From contig OW799233.1 in the NCBI GenBank assembly GCA_941918925.1, positions 1,542,001 to 1,606,000 of the forward strand: DNA of 64,000 nt, written 5' to 3'. The stretch is from Phyto melanocephala. Lineage: Eukaryota > Arthropoda > Insecta > Diptera > Rhinophoridae. Positions within the stretch are counted from its first letter, which is position 1. Each line of letters begins with the position of its first letter. Below the pieces are notes generated by a model, which searched no databases, was not told the DNA's origin, and saw only the letters and a list, made by a program, of their open reading frames with translations. The position numbers and the translations under genes were made by a program. Of the stretch, positions 21,677 through 32,003 are shown piece by piece.

Positions 21677-23175
21677 AACAAGTAAGAGCGCTATATTCGG
21701 CCGTGCCGAATCTTATATACCCTTCACAACGTGTAGTCATGCAATAACAGTAGTTTGTATCACCATTCATCTCATATGAAATACGTACATACATATAAAA
21801 AATATACATATATAAAAAACATCCCATTGTAAAATTATAAATTTACGTATGTGTGTTAAAAAAAAAAAAAAAAAATTAAAAAAATAATTTTAAAAAAAAA
21901 TTAAAAAAAAATATTAAAAAAAAATTTTAAAAAAATAATTAAAATATAATTAATATAAAACAAAAAAAATAAAAAAAATTATTAAAAAAAAAATAATAAA
22001 AATATAAATAATATATTAAATAAAAAAAAATAAAAAAAATATTAAAAAAAATTTTTAAAATATAAAAAAAATTTTTTTTTGGTTCAGCTGGGATTCGATG
22101 CCACGTTTTCTCTAACCAGTATACACGTTTGTATGTATGTATGTTGTTGTTGTAATGTTGTTTTTGTGAAAAAAAATCGAGGTGGTCGTGGGTTTTTGCT
22201 CATATCTCAGTTGTTTATGTACCGATGTTTCTTATTTTCAATAGCGATCTACTCCCGAATATTTCTGATATTTTAATACCTCACCCGGGTCCAAGCGATG
22301 TCGGGGGGCTTCAAAAAGTTGATTTCAACATACACACGTACAGACGGTCAGGCGGACAGACTGACAGAGCTTAATCGACTTCAGAAAATATATACTTTAT
22401 GGGGTCGGAAATGAAAATTGTAGAAATTTCACACGGAATGACAAACCAATATATACCCATTTTATACCCTTCACCTGTGGTGCACAAGGGTATATATAGC
22501 TTTGTCATTCCGTTTGTAATTTCTACAATTTTCATATCCGACCCCATAAAGTATATATTTTCTGAAAGCTTATGAATAGAGGAGTCGATTAAGCCCTGGC
22601 CGTCTGTCCGTCTGCCCGTCTGTCCATGTGTTGGTTGAAATCAACTTTTAGAAGCAACTATATGTTCCTCAGATCTGTATATGGTATCAATCTCTTGGAA
22701 ATATCCAGGAATGAATCGCTATTGAAATTCAGCACAATCGCCCCATAACTTTCTGAGATATGAGCAAAAAACCACGACCACCTCGTTTTTTTTTACAATT
22801 ACAACAACAACATACATACATAGATACATGTAAAAAAAAAATACCAAACAAAAAAAATTACAAAAAAAAAAAATATTAAAAATAAGAAAAAAATAATAAA
22901 AAAAACTACAAAAAAATTTTTTTAAAAAAATTTAAAAAAAATATAAAAAAAATACTAAAATATAAATAATATATTAAATAAAGAAAATAAAATTTTTTTG
23001 GCTCAGCTGGGATTCGATGCCACATTTATTCTAACGTGTACGTATGCACGTATTTTATATGGGATGAATGGTGATACAAACAATTGTTATTGCATGACTA
23101 CACGTTGTGAAGGGTATATAAGATTCGGCACGGCCGAATATAGCACTGTTACTTGTTCACTGTGTGAAGGGTATA
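21677..23175 (-). mobile_element. HINE element E (divergent subfamily), interrupted by F
   Basis: Plus-strand start AACAAGTAAGAGCGC with hairpin, a long A-rich centre, then a left arm at 22080-22459 that differs from the main subfamily (CATATCTCAGTTGTTTATGT, CACCCGGGTCCAAGCGATGT) and matches the copy at 60218-60671. Its terminal CACTGTGTGAAGGGTATA is displaced to 23158-23175 by insertion of copy F. Confidence 0.85.
22463..23157 (+). mobile_element. HINE element F, nested in E
   Basis: Complete 695-bp copy (TATACCC start, TTACTTGTT end). The host sequence reads ATATACCCATTT before it and CACTGTGTGAAGG after it. The uninterrupted relative at 60640-60665 reads ATATACCCTTTTTCACTGTG, so the insertion point is within a T run and the element's ends can be placed to within a few bases. 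Confidence 0.9.
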
Positions 23176-23520
23176 AAAAGTACCAAAATTCAGTTTTTAA
23201 CCGTTTTATCCCCTTAAAACTCAAAATTTCCAAAAAGTTCCAGACACCTGTACAATTATTTTTAACAGGCTCTTTGGTCCTTTCTGAATTTTTGTGATAT
23301 CTTTTTTAAGCCTGAAGATACTGAGTTACCGATTCCACCCGTAAACCGCTCGACGGATTTTGTGCAAACTTCACATAAACCATCTACTAAAAAAATGAAT
23401 CAATATTTAAAATAGTTAGAGACCAAATAAAAAATTTGGTTATGAGTTCCACAGACTTATGGTATTAATAAAATATTGCCAACTAGATATTTAGGTTCAA
23501 TAACGATATTGTTTGAAATT

Positions 23521-23941
23521 TCAATTTTTAGGCAAAAAATATTTTTTTCTTCATACATTTATTTATAACTGCGAAACTGGTTAGACTACTACATAGATCT
23601 GGTATTTGAGACATGTCAATGGAGAATCGTACATATTCTAATATAGACTCGATGATGGAAAAACTCTGGCTCGGAGACTCAAGACTTAAATCGTATCGGA
23701 TAATTTTCATTTACTATTGGCGAAGGTGTTTAGATCATGTCTTCTTGGGAGATACGTACCCAATGAATAGACAGCTGTTATTTTTATATCGAAGTTCTTT
23801 TTTTTACTAACCTACCTATCTAGTTTTAGAAAAATTCGATATCCAGCGAACAAATGTCCTCTAATAAGGGTCAATTTTAAAGAAAATTTTATTGTCTACT
23901 ATATCTACTATTTTCTTTTTTTATGTATTATACTTTAGTAT
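23521..23941. other. Intergenic spacer
   Basis: AT-rich, no gene or repeat ends recognised. Confidence 0.35.
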
Positions 23942-24288
23942 TGTTACGTTTATGCCTTTAATAAACGTTGGTTTATTACTTTAAATAAATCGGGGGTTCT
24001 TTTACATTGCAAAAATTAACACAATTTATTATAGAAGTAAGAGCACTTTATTTATTTTAACACACTCAGATATTATTTTTCCATTACTTTATATATTTCA
24101 CCTATTGTTATACCCATTTATTATCAAACTCACTTTGTAACACACTTAATAAACATTACTGTTATACTAACTATGTTAACTGTGTTGTTCGACTATTTAC
24201 CTTAACATAGTTGTAGTCTGCAACATTCCACAAAGTTCTCGCATATACACACTAGGACATTCTGGATAATTACCAGAAGGCCGTTACA
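23942..24288 (-). mobile_element. Probable solo LTR (gypsy-like), minus strand
   Basis: On the minus strand it begins TGTAACGGCCTTCTGG, contains AATAAATAAAG (polyadenylation-type) about two thirds along, and ends CATAAACGTAACA. A TG..CA unit of about 347 bp with a TGTAACGG start is the pattern of many Ty3/gypsy LTRs in flies. No second LTR, primer-binding site or pol coding sequence is adjacent, so it would be a solo LTR left by recombination. A target duplication could not be confirmed. Confidence 0.55.
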
Positions 24289-24775
24289 TATTAATTAAGA
24301 CGTAATGTTAATGTTGATTAATGTGTAGGAAAATAATCTGCGCCATAAACTGTGCTGTATATAATAATACATTTCGGCTGTATATACTTAAATATGTAAG
24401 TGGACCAACCAGCCAACCAAAGGATATGTTAAATGTATGAAAATAAACTTCTATTTTTATAAGCCTAAAAATAGGCTTCTTATATCACTTTAAGTTTAAC
24501 AATATATTATCAAAAATTCAATTTGTCTTAAAAACAGTTCAAATTTAATTTTAAATGAAGAATTTCGAAAATAATATAATACTTACATTATTTGAAACCA
24601 ATATAATTTTAAACATATAATTTTTTTTATATCACTCTTTTTCATTTTAACTATCAACGATGATTTATTAAATATAATTATGACTTACAATTTTTTTATC
24701 ATTTAACTATCAATTTCGTCGAAATATTTTTTTATTCTATATTAGATATTATATATAAAATTTTAATGATACATT
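24289..24775. other. Intergenic stretch and 3' flank of the MICOS gene
   Basis: AT-rich. The part next to 24775 is the 3' UTR of the minus-strand gene. No other feature supported. Confidence 0.4.
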
Positions 24776-25547
24776 TTATTTCTTTTCTGGAAATAAAGCT
24801 TCCTTGGCTTCGTCGTATAAATCAATAACAAGGAATTTTATATCCTCCAAACTAGTTGGAAAATTTGTAATAGGTTCGACTGGTACTTCGTCGCCGGGTT
24901 TAACCCCTTTAACGAAATTATAGGCAATTGCGTAACCTTTTCGAGCCTCAAAGAGTGTTTCCTTTGCAAATTGTTCTGCCTGTCTGGGATAACAAAGCGA
25001 GGCGACCACACCAGCGCCCATTGCGGTGTAGAGAACCTTCTTGATAAAACCACCACGAGCTGCAAAAATAAAACCGGACAATCCACCAATAGCTATAGCA
25101 CCAGTTCTGGGCATTAAATTATGTGGCTGATTTAAATAGTCTATGGTGGATAGTGTTTGATCCTTGGCCTTATGAACGTACTCATTGATTGCTTCCTTTT
25201 GTTTCGCTATGACGTGATAACCGGCCTGAACTTCTACGCGAACCATTCTTACTCCGCTCTCAATGACTTCGCGAGTAGCTGAATTTACTGCGCTATGAAC
25301 TTTTTTCTGTGTCCTGTAAAAATCAATAATTTCAGAAAAAAATTTTACCTACATACAATGTAATTATTTTTTACTTGTTGTATGAATGCAATGGAGCATA
25401 TAAAGGTAAATCACTAGCTTTACAATGATAATGTGCAAAATCATTTACCGACTCTTGTTTGTCGGATTTGGAATTAGAGCTATCATTTTGGACAGCCACC
25501 GCAGCTAGCACAGTTGATGTTGGCAAAGTTATAAAATTGCGAAACAT
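24776..25547 (-). CDS. Mic26-27: MICOS complex subunit MIC26/MIC27-like (APOO/APOOL family)
   Basis: Two exons on the minus strand: 25547-25375 (57 codons plus 2 nt, donor CAACAA|GTAAAA) and 25313-24776 (acceptor TTTTACAG|GACACA), giving 236 aa. The start at 25547 begins MFRNFITLPTSTVLAAVAVQ, which looks like the N-terminal part of this family. The diagnostic region is the central Gly-rich pair of membrane segments at about 128-144 (GAIAIGGLSGFIFAARGG) and 150-166 (VLYTAMGAGVVASLCYP), followed by EQFAKETLFEARKGY and a hydrophilic C-terminus. Family members sit in the mitochondrial inner membrane and, with MIC10, MIC13 and MIC60, hold crista junctions and bind cardiolipin. The Drosophila relative is, from memory, CG5903. 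The gene is head-to-head with unrelated intergenic DNA; no operon-like neighbour. No defects seen. Confidence 0.88.
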
Positions 25548-25913
25548 TTTATTTTGACTATTCTATTATGTTCCTAACTTCAAATCATATACCAAGAAGC
25601 ACTCACAGACCAGTATTAATTTTGCCGTATTCCAAATGGCCAGAAACTGGTATTAAAAAATACTTTTAAAAGTATTTAAATAAACTCAATAAAAAATAAA
25701 CCTTATTTTTATAATATTTCACCCGAATTGCATAACTTATGACAGTTCTCTGTCACAGTATTGCCAGTACAAAATTGTATTAATATTTACTCAGTTTTAA
25801 ACAGGGTGCACGTACCCTGGTATTAAATTTAAAATATACAGTAAGACGTTTTTTGAAATAATTTCAATTCATATACAAATAATATTTAATAACACAGGTT
25901 TTCATTGCTATGC

Positions 25914-25914
<1 letters not shown>

Positions 25915-26007
<93 letters not shown>

Positions 26008-26016
26008 TTAATAATA
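25915..26016. repeat. (AAT)n trinucleotide microsatellite
   Basis: About 34 copies of AAT/ATA with two ATT interruptions. It encodes spurious poly-Asn or poly-Leu frames. Confidence 0.97.
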
Positions 26017-26114
26017 GAGGAAAATTAGAAGTAGTAACATTCGCGGAAACGCTTGGTAACAGACCTCTCAAGTTTTCATATGTGTATGTATTTATGCTAT
26101 TATCAATTCATATC

Positions 26115-26117
<3 letters not shown>

Positions 26118-26147
<30 letters not shown>
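26118..26147. repeat. (TA)n dinucleotide microsatellite
   Basis: About 15 uninterrupted TA units. Confidence 0.95.
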
Positions 26148-26150
<3 letters not shown>

Positions 26151-26784
26151 CAATAGTGTCAATATAGTCTTTTTAGAAAAATTACATGTACTAAATAAAT
26201 ATGTTGTTTACTTAATTGAAAATGTTACAAAAATTTAATCATTAAACAAGTAGCTGTTTGGCCGACTAAAGTTTTTCTACATCGTCGGCCTTTGACCGGG
26301 CCTATGTTATAATAAACAGAGGCTTCAGCAAAAAACTTTTTTCATATTTTAAATAGGCTTAGTATTTAATTTACAAATTCATATGTATATACATAAACAC
26401 TGAAAAAAGAAAATAATTTGTTTCTATGTCTACTAAACCGTTTTATATGTTCGTAAAATTATCTCTGCTTCTTGAAAAATTAAGAGTTAAAAAAATATTA
26501 TAAATCTTCTGAAAAATCTATTCCAATGCTTTTAAATGAAACTAATATTGCCCATATACATATGTTGAGATATATTGGGGAATATCTCATTTATATATTT
26601 CAGAAGTCTATAACTCGAAAACTAAGCGTTTTTGAGAATATTACCACTTATAATATCTTTCTTTTTTTTAAATTTTCTATTTAGAGGTGCGTTGGTACAC
26701 TAGATTATTGTGTTAATAAGTACAGCAACAAACTTAAGTTTTATTTTAGCGAAAGATTTTTTTCTTGTACGTGACGTTTACTAA

Positions 26785-27183
26785 GGCCCCTTTCGCATTA
26801 GGCAACTATAATTGCGCAATTCTTGTGTTTGGTGGTGTGAGAGGAAAGGTCGGTGTAAAGGGGAAAGAGTTGCCGAGATTTGAGTACAGACTTTCTTGTA
26901 CTTGGCAATTCTGCTTTAGCTGTCATTCTTGTCTTGGAATATTTATTTGTTTTTGACATTGTCTTTTATTTCTTCTTCGGTGTGTTGTGTAATTTTGTGT
27001 TTGTGAAAATTTTATTTGTTTATAAGTGTATCAAATTTTTAAAAATGATGAGAAGTTGGAAAAAACTGGAAGAAATTGAGCAACCAAGTTGCTCAATGTG
27101 AACATAAAAGCAAGTTCAAAAGAAAATAAATAAAAATTAAAATTATACTTGCGCAATTATAGTTGCCTAATGCGAAAGGGGCC
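26785..27183. mobile_element. PIF/Harbinger-like MITE with perfect 35-bp inverted ends
   Basis: The left end GGCCCCTTTCGCATTAGGCA (continuing to 26819) and the right end ending TGCGAAAGGGGCC at 27183 are perfect reverse complements over 35 bp. Both sides carry the trinucleotide TAA (26782-26784 and 27184-27186). A 3-bp TAA/TTA duplication with GGCC-type ends is typical of PIF/Harbinger elements. The 399-bp body has no transposase; its short frames are low-complexity. Confidence 0.88.
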
Positions 27184-27186
27184 TAA

Positions 27187-28303
27187 GGGGGCTAATATTT
27201 GTTTTAAATGGTGTGAAATGAAAAAAAAAGCAATTAATAAAATAAAAGTAACTTTATTTGCTAAAACACTTGAAAATAAAACTAAACATAATCACATTTA
27301 CTTATTTGCCGTCGTCGTAAGAAATTAAAATAAATATATTCCATACTTCACCGCATTTGGTAAATTACGGCTGACGTCAAGATTGTGTGCATATTCATAA
27401 ACACACAAAAATATAACATTTTTTGGGGGCATTTGAGTCAAAGATTTGTCGTTTGTCGCAGTGTTGTGAAAAATTAACAGGGTGGCATACGTTGAGCAAA
27501 ATTAAAACTTGGTAACTCTAAATGGTTAATACTTTGACACTTTTTCTTATTATTCTTTTCTTTCATTAAGAAAATAAACCCTTTCGATTAGCTTATTAAA
27601 ATATAAACAATATATGTAAATCAATTAATTATGATAAATTTTGATAAATGTACAATAACTAAAAAATGCATATACTTTTATTAAACTGGACGCAGTTATA
27701 AGAAGCAAAATTGCAAATTGATTTATTGATAAAAAAAATAAATGGAAGTGTATACAAAAAAGCAATAAAATAATGAAATACTACAACCAAAAACAAACTT
27801 GAGTAGTATTTTTTTCTTACCAACCGGTGAATAAATGTTTAAAATTAATGTTCATCACAATTCAAGTGTCGCTAAAATAATGCCAGAGTAAATATATGTT
27901 AACCAGTCAGTATACTCCCACCGCTGGCTCAAACTACGGAAGAGGCTTATATGGCAAATATCTATGTATAAAGTAAAGGACGTTTCCATGCAGGTTAGTT
28001 ATTTTTCTATGTAATTTTTTAGAAAAATCAAAATATTGTTTACTTTTATCTTGCATATCCATTTACAGACATCGCTTTGTCACACATTGTTATTTATTGC
28101 ATTGGAAAATTCTTAAAGATATTGGTAAAGGTGGAGTTGAAGATATTATTACTAGTAGGCATATCAGTAAAAAATTTAATTTTGTCACTAAATCAGACAA
28201 CACATCTTTAAAAAAACCATTTATATGAACCGGCTATAACACTCAACGGTTAAATATTTTATATTAAAAAAAAAGAAAACCACATTAGACAATAAATATT
28301 CTT
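27187..28303. other. Intergenic region upstream of the TBC gene
   Basis: AT-rich DNA, presumably carrying the promoter and 5' UTR of the TBC-domain gene in its last part. A GC-richer stretch at about 27915-27950 (CCCACCGCTGGCTC) could be an upstream exon or promoter but nothing proves it. Confidence 0.35.
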
Positions 28304-30150
28304 ATGGCTAATACAGCAACTTTTTCAAAGTTTAGGTAAGTTTTTAAACTAGTACTTATTTTGTAATATTCTATTTCTGAATTATATACTTGATGGTGTG
28401 TCATACCTCACCCACATTTTCCTGTTTTTTATAAAAAAAAAAAATAAAAAAAAACAAAAAAAAACTACTGTGTGCAAATACATACCTACTATCGATATGC
28501 ACACGATAAAATTATTCTGATTTTTAGTGATTTTTTTATTAGTCATATTAAGGCAATCAAATATATTAGAATGTGTTCGATTGCAGTGTAAACGTTTACC
28601 AAATTAACGAATGCATTTTTAGAACTTTAAATAAAGTAAAATTAATAAAAAAAATATATTATTATATATTCTAAATTAAATTACCTATTACCTACAATGT
28701 TTCGAATGACAAACACGATAGTATATGTATGCTTTTTTACAAAAACCACAATATTATATTACTGTGTATTATTTTTATTCTTGGTTTTTTTATTCTTGAA
28801 GAAGGATAAATTAAGAAAAAGGTTTTTTATACTCAGTTTCGAAAGAAGATTTTCAATCTAACATAATTAATATGCAGTATCTAAAAGCTAAATGATTCCT
28901 TTGATATAAAACTCAATATTTTGGAGTTCATATCATTGTATAAAATGAACTTGCTTAATTTCTTACAATAAAAATTATATTCTAGTGATGTGGATGAATA
29001 TGGGTTTAAACGTCCAGAAAATTTCGATTACAAAACCTATGAACTGTTTATGTCCTCATATTTGAAAACTCTAGCAAAAAGACGTATAAAATGGGAAACA
29101 CTGATGCAGCAAAGCAATGATCTCGCAAATATAAATCCTAAAATAAAACGATACATACGAAAGGGGATTCCAGGTATAATTTTCCGTTTTTTTTTTTTTT
29201 TTTTTTTTTCAATTTTAATACAAATTTGTTCTTAGGTCCCTACCGTCCTGATGTTTGGATGAAAATATCTGGTGCTCATACATTGCAACAACGCTCACCT
29301 GATCTCTACCGAAGTTTATTGAATACAACGTACGAAAAAGAAATAAGCGATTCCATATCAATAGATCTACCTCGCACCTTCCCAGACAATATATTTTTTG
29401 AAACGAAGAAAGATCGTTTGTATAACATTTTGATAGCATATGCTCACCACAACCGTGATGTTGGTTATTGCCAAGGTTTAAATTATATAGCAGGACTTTT
29501 GCTTATAGTTACTGATGACGAAGAAAAGTCATTTTGGTTGTTGAAGCATATCGTGGAAAATATTGTACCACAATATCACACCAAAAATATGGCAAACTTA
29601 TTGCGAGATATGGCCGTTTTTAAGGAAATGGTAATTCGGCGAGTACCAACAGTCAATAAGCACATAGAAAAATTAGGTAAATCTTCATTATTCTTATTAA
29701 GAATTTTAAATTTTCGGTGTTTTAATCTGAGTCTTTTCTTTATGAAGGTCTTCCTTACGCGGTTATAGCCAGTAAATGGTTTATTTGCATCTTCGCCGAA
29801 GTACTTCCCGCTGAAACTGTTTTACGCATATGGGATTGTGTTTTTTCTGAGGGATACAAGGAAATTATATAATTTTTATTTCAGATCGACAAGATTTTAT
29901 ATAATTTACTACATTTAATATATTACAGATTGTTTTTCGAGTTGCGTTGACCATGTTTATTACGCACAAAGCTGCCATCTTAGCAGCAGATGATATCGGC
30001 GCTTTGGCAAATTTCTTTCGAGAGACATTAATACATGACGAAATTGTAACGGACTGTCACACATTTATTCAGGCCATGTTCAATTTACGATTAAAGCGTA
30101 GTGAATTGGAGAGCCTACGTAAAATATGCATTGGTCGCAATAATACTTAA
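28304..30150 (+). CDS. TBC-domain Rab GTPase-activating protein (GRTP1-like)
   Basis: Exons: 28304-28335, 28986-29173, 29236-29676, 29748-29860, 29929-30150; 331 aa, the usual size for GRTP1. Four introns have AG acceptors and three have GT donors, but the last intron (29861-29928, 68 bp) starts GA instead of GT; without its removal the frame stops seven codons later at TAA. The TBC domain covers about 70-300. The dual-finger residues are present: Arg120 in IDLPRTFPDN and Gln153 in YCQGLNYIAG. Such proteins speed GTP hydrolysis by Rab GTPases on membranes; which Rab this one serves is not known from sequence. The start MANTATFSKF joins in frame to SDVDEYGFKRP across intron 1. The Drosophila relative is, from memory, CG5916. 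The rest of the frame is intact, so I favour an unusual splice site or a sequencing error over a pseudogene. Confidence 0.88.
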
Positions 30151-32003
30151 ACTGCAATTAATTAATTATTACATACATTTATACTGATACATAACTTCCA
30201 AATGAAACTATATAGTTTTGCGGTAATAATCTAATCATTGTATTTGTTAAGAACGAAAGCAAATAATTGTATAAAACTTTTCTACTATAAACTACTTTAC
30301 TATGTTTTATATACAATATGTATATACATACATATGTATGTATGTTCTTATGTCCAAACCTAAATTTGTGCTTTTAGCTTATTCCGAAATCAAAAATTGT
30401 CCAAGATATACAAATTTCCTTACTTAGGACTTGAAGTAAGTGAAAACAAAATTTATTTTGTAAATTAAAGATTAATATGTACAATATTTGTTAGTTTCTA
30501 GAGATATAAACAAAACTATTTAGGAATGTGTGTGTTTAAGAATTAAATTAACAATATGTATTTAAATACAATTAAAGTTAAAGAACTTGCAATTTTGAAA
30601 CAAAACATGTTGTAATAAGTTTATTGTTTTTGTTAAAGTTGTTATAGAATAATTTAAAAAAAAAAAATTCTCCTATCTTTATTATTGGTAATTATGCACA
30701 ATACATATGTATTAAAATACTTACCAGGTACTCAACAATCGCAATTTTAGATTTATAAATATAGCTTAAATAGCCTCAGTGTCGCAGTGCAGTCATTTAT
30801 TAATCAAATTTAAATTTAAAATTTTTTTTAAAAAATCGTAAAAAATATTTAAAAGTATGTACGTATGTATACGCTTTTGGGAAAGCTTGGCAAATTTTGA
30901 GTATCAAAAAGTGTTAATTGATACGTAGTAGTAAATGTATGAGTGTTAACTACCCGTTAAATTTAAATATATTTTTTTGAATTGCACCATGTACTAGATA
31001 TTAGTATATACATATGGATGGTCACTGGTAGAAAGACCCTAACTCATACTTCTTACGAAATTGAGTTTTTTCATTGATTTCGGTACATTTCACACAAATA
31101 CATCACGATACAAAAATTTATTGCAATAGCATTAGAAATAACTGTTTTACAAGCAATTTTACAAAAGAAATTACATTATAATAACACAGTTTTGATTACG
31201 TTTTTGTATTTTCCTGTAAAGATTAAATTATTTGAGTTAGGGCCTCTATTGGTAGCAAAAAAGAGATATACTTACATGTACATGCATATATTTTTAGCAT
31301 CCATATTGAAATATTTCAATTTTGTTTACTGCTGTGTTGAAATAACACACATATATACTTACATTTTTATTACATTTTATTTGCTAATATGTTATGAAAT
31401 CCATAACTTTTGCATTAAAACATTATTAACGGCTAAGATACTGTAAACGACTTTTCAAGTACAATGTTAGTGAATAAAAAAGAAAAGTACTTATAATTAA
31501 GTTTTATGTTTTTAGATTTGCTTTAAAGTTTTAAATTAATTCCATATTTATATGTAGATATTTTTTTATTGCTTTTTGGTGTGTTTGTTTTCTGCATATG
31601 TAATTGTGTTTTTTGTTTAAAAAAGACATACCGAAGAAATTAGTTACTTCAATTAAAACCAAAAATTTATATTATTTATTAAATTGTTATTTACTGATTC
31701 ATTTTAAACCATATTTATGCATAATACACATATTAAGATAGTAGTCTAAGAAATAAAAAAACAAAATATACCAATGACAACTTAGATAAAAAATTTGTCT
31801 CTTTCATATCATCATTAAGCGTTACTAACTAAATAACACATCTATCTTAGAGATAAATTGCATTTCTATTGAACAAAAAAAAAAAAAAAAAAAAAAAAAG
31901 AAATCAAAATTGAAATACTTATTGCTGTATCAATTACTTGGAAGACTGTGTCAATTAATAATAATTCATTAAAAAAAACAAAGCCGTGATAGATGCAGAT
32001 GAT
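30151..32003. other. Intergenic region between convergent TBC and bHLH genes
   Basis: Starts with the TBC 3' UTR and ends with the 3' UTR of the minus-strand bHLH gene. AT-rich; TATG/CATA repeats at about 30310-30345 and a 26-bp A run at about 31876. No gene seen; the open frame at 31192-31446 has no family features. Confidence 0.45.

Larger units (their letters stand above)
19129..22048. repeat. Tandem duplication, right unit (about 2920 bp)
   Basis: Second copy of the unit at 16159-19128 (offset 2970 at the left, 2927 after the A/T-run indel, 2919 after the 8-bp indel). It ends in the A-rich tract near 22048, where the sequence continues into the rest of HINE copy E, which the left unit lacks. 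This shows the direction of the duplication: the right unit has the natural right flank and the left unit the natural left flank. Confidence 0.9.
21412..23520 (-). mobile_element. Helitron relic interrupted by HINE E
   Basis: The 3' end (CTAG plus hairpin) is at 21412-21440. After the HINE block 21677-23175 the sequence resumes with text resembling the left part: ACCGTTTTATCCCCTTAAAACTCAAAATTTCC-type phrases and TTACCGATTCCACCCGTAAACC, compare TTACCTATTTTACCCGTTC near 21530. This suggests one Helitron split by the insertion. The 5' end is not resolved; 23520 is approximate. Confidence 0.5.
25548..26784. other. Intergenic region upstream of the MICOS gene
   Basis: Includes the promoter side of the minus-strand MICOS gene (no clear TATA box) and two microsatellites listed separately. 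No gene seen. Confidence 0.4.

Noticed and set aside
17871..23297. Repeated open frames beginning [22 protein letters not shown] and [14 protein letters not shown] (17226, 17871, 19847, 20153, 20798, 22998 and others)
   Set aside because: They recur only because the HINE arms recur, they occur in both orientations, and their conservation follows nucleotide repeat identity. No domain or start context.
25886..26117. Poly-Asn and poly-Leu open frames
   Set aside because: Pure translation of the AAT microsatellite.
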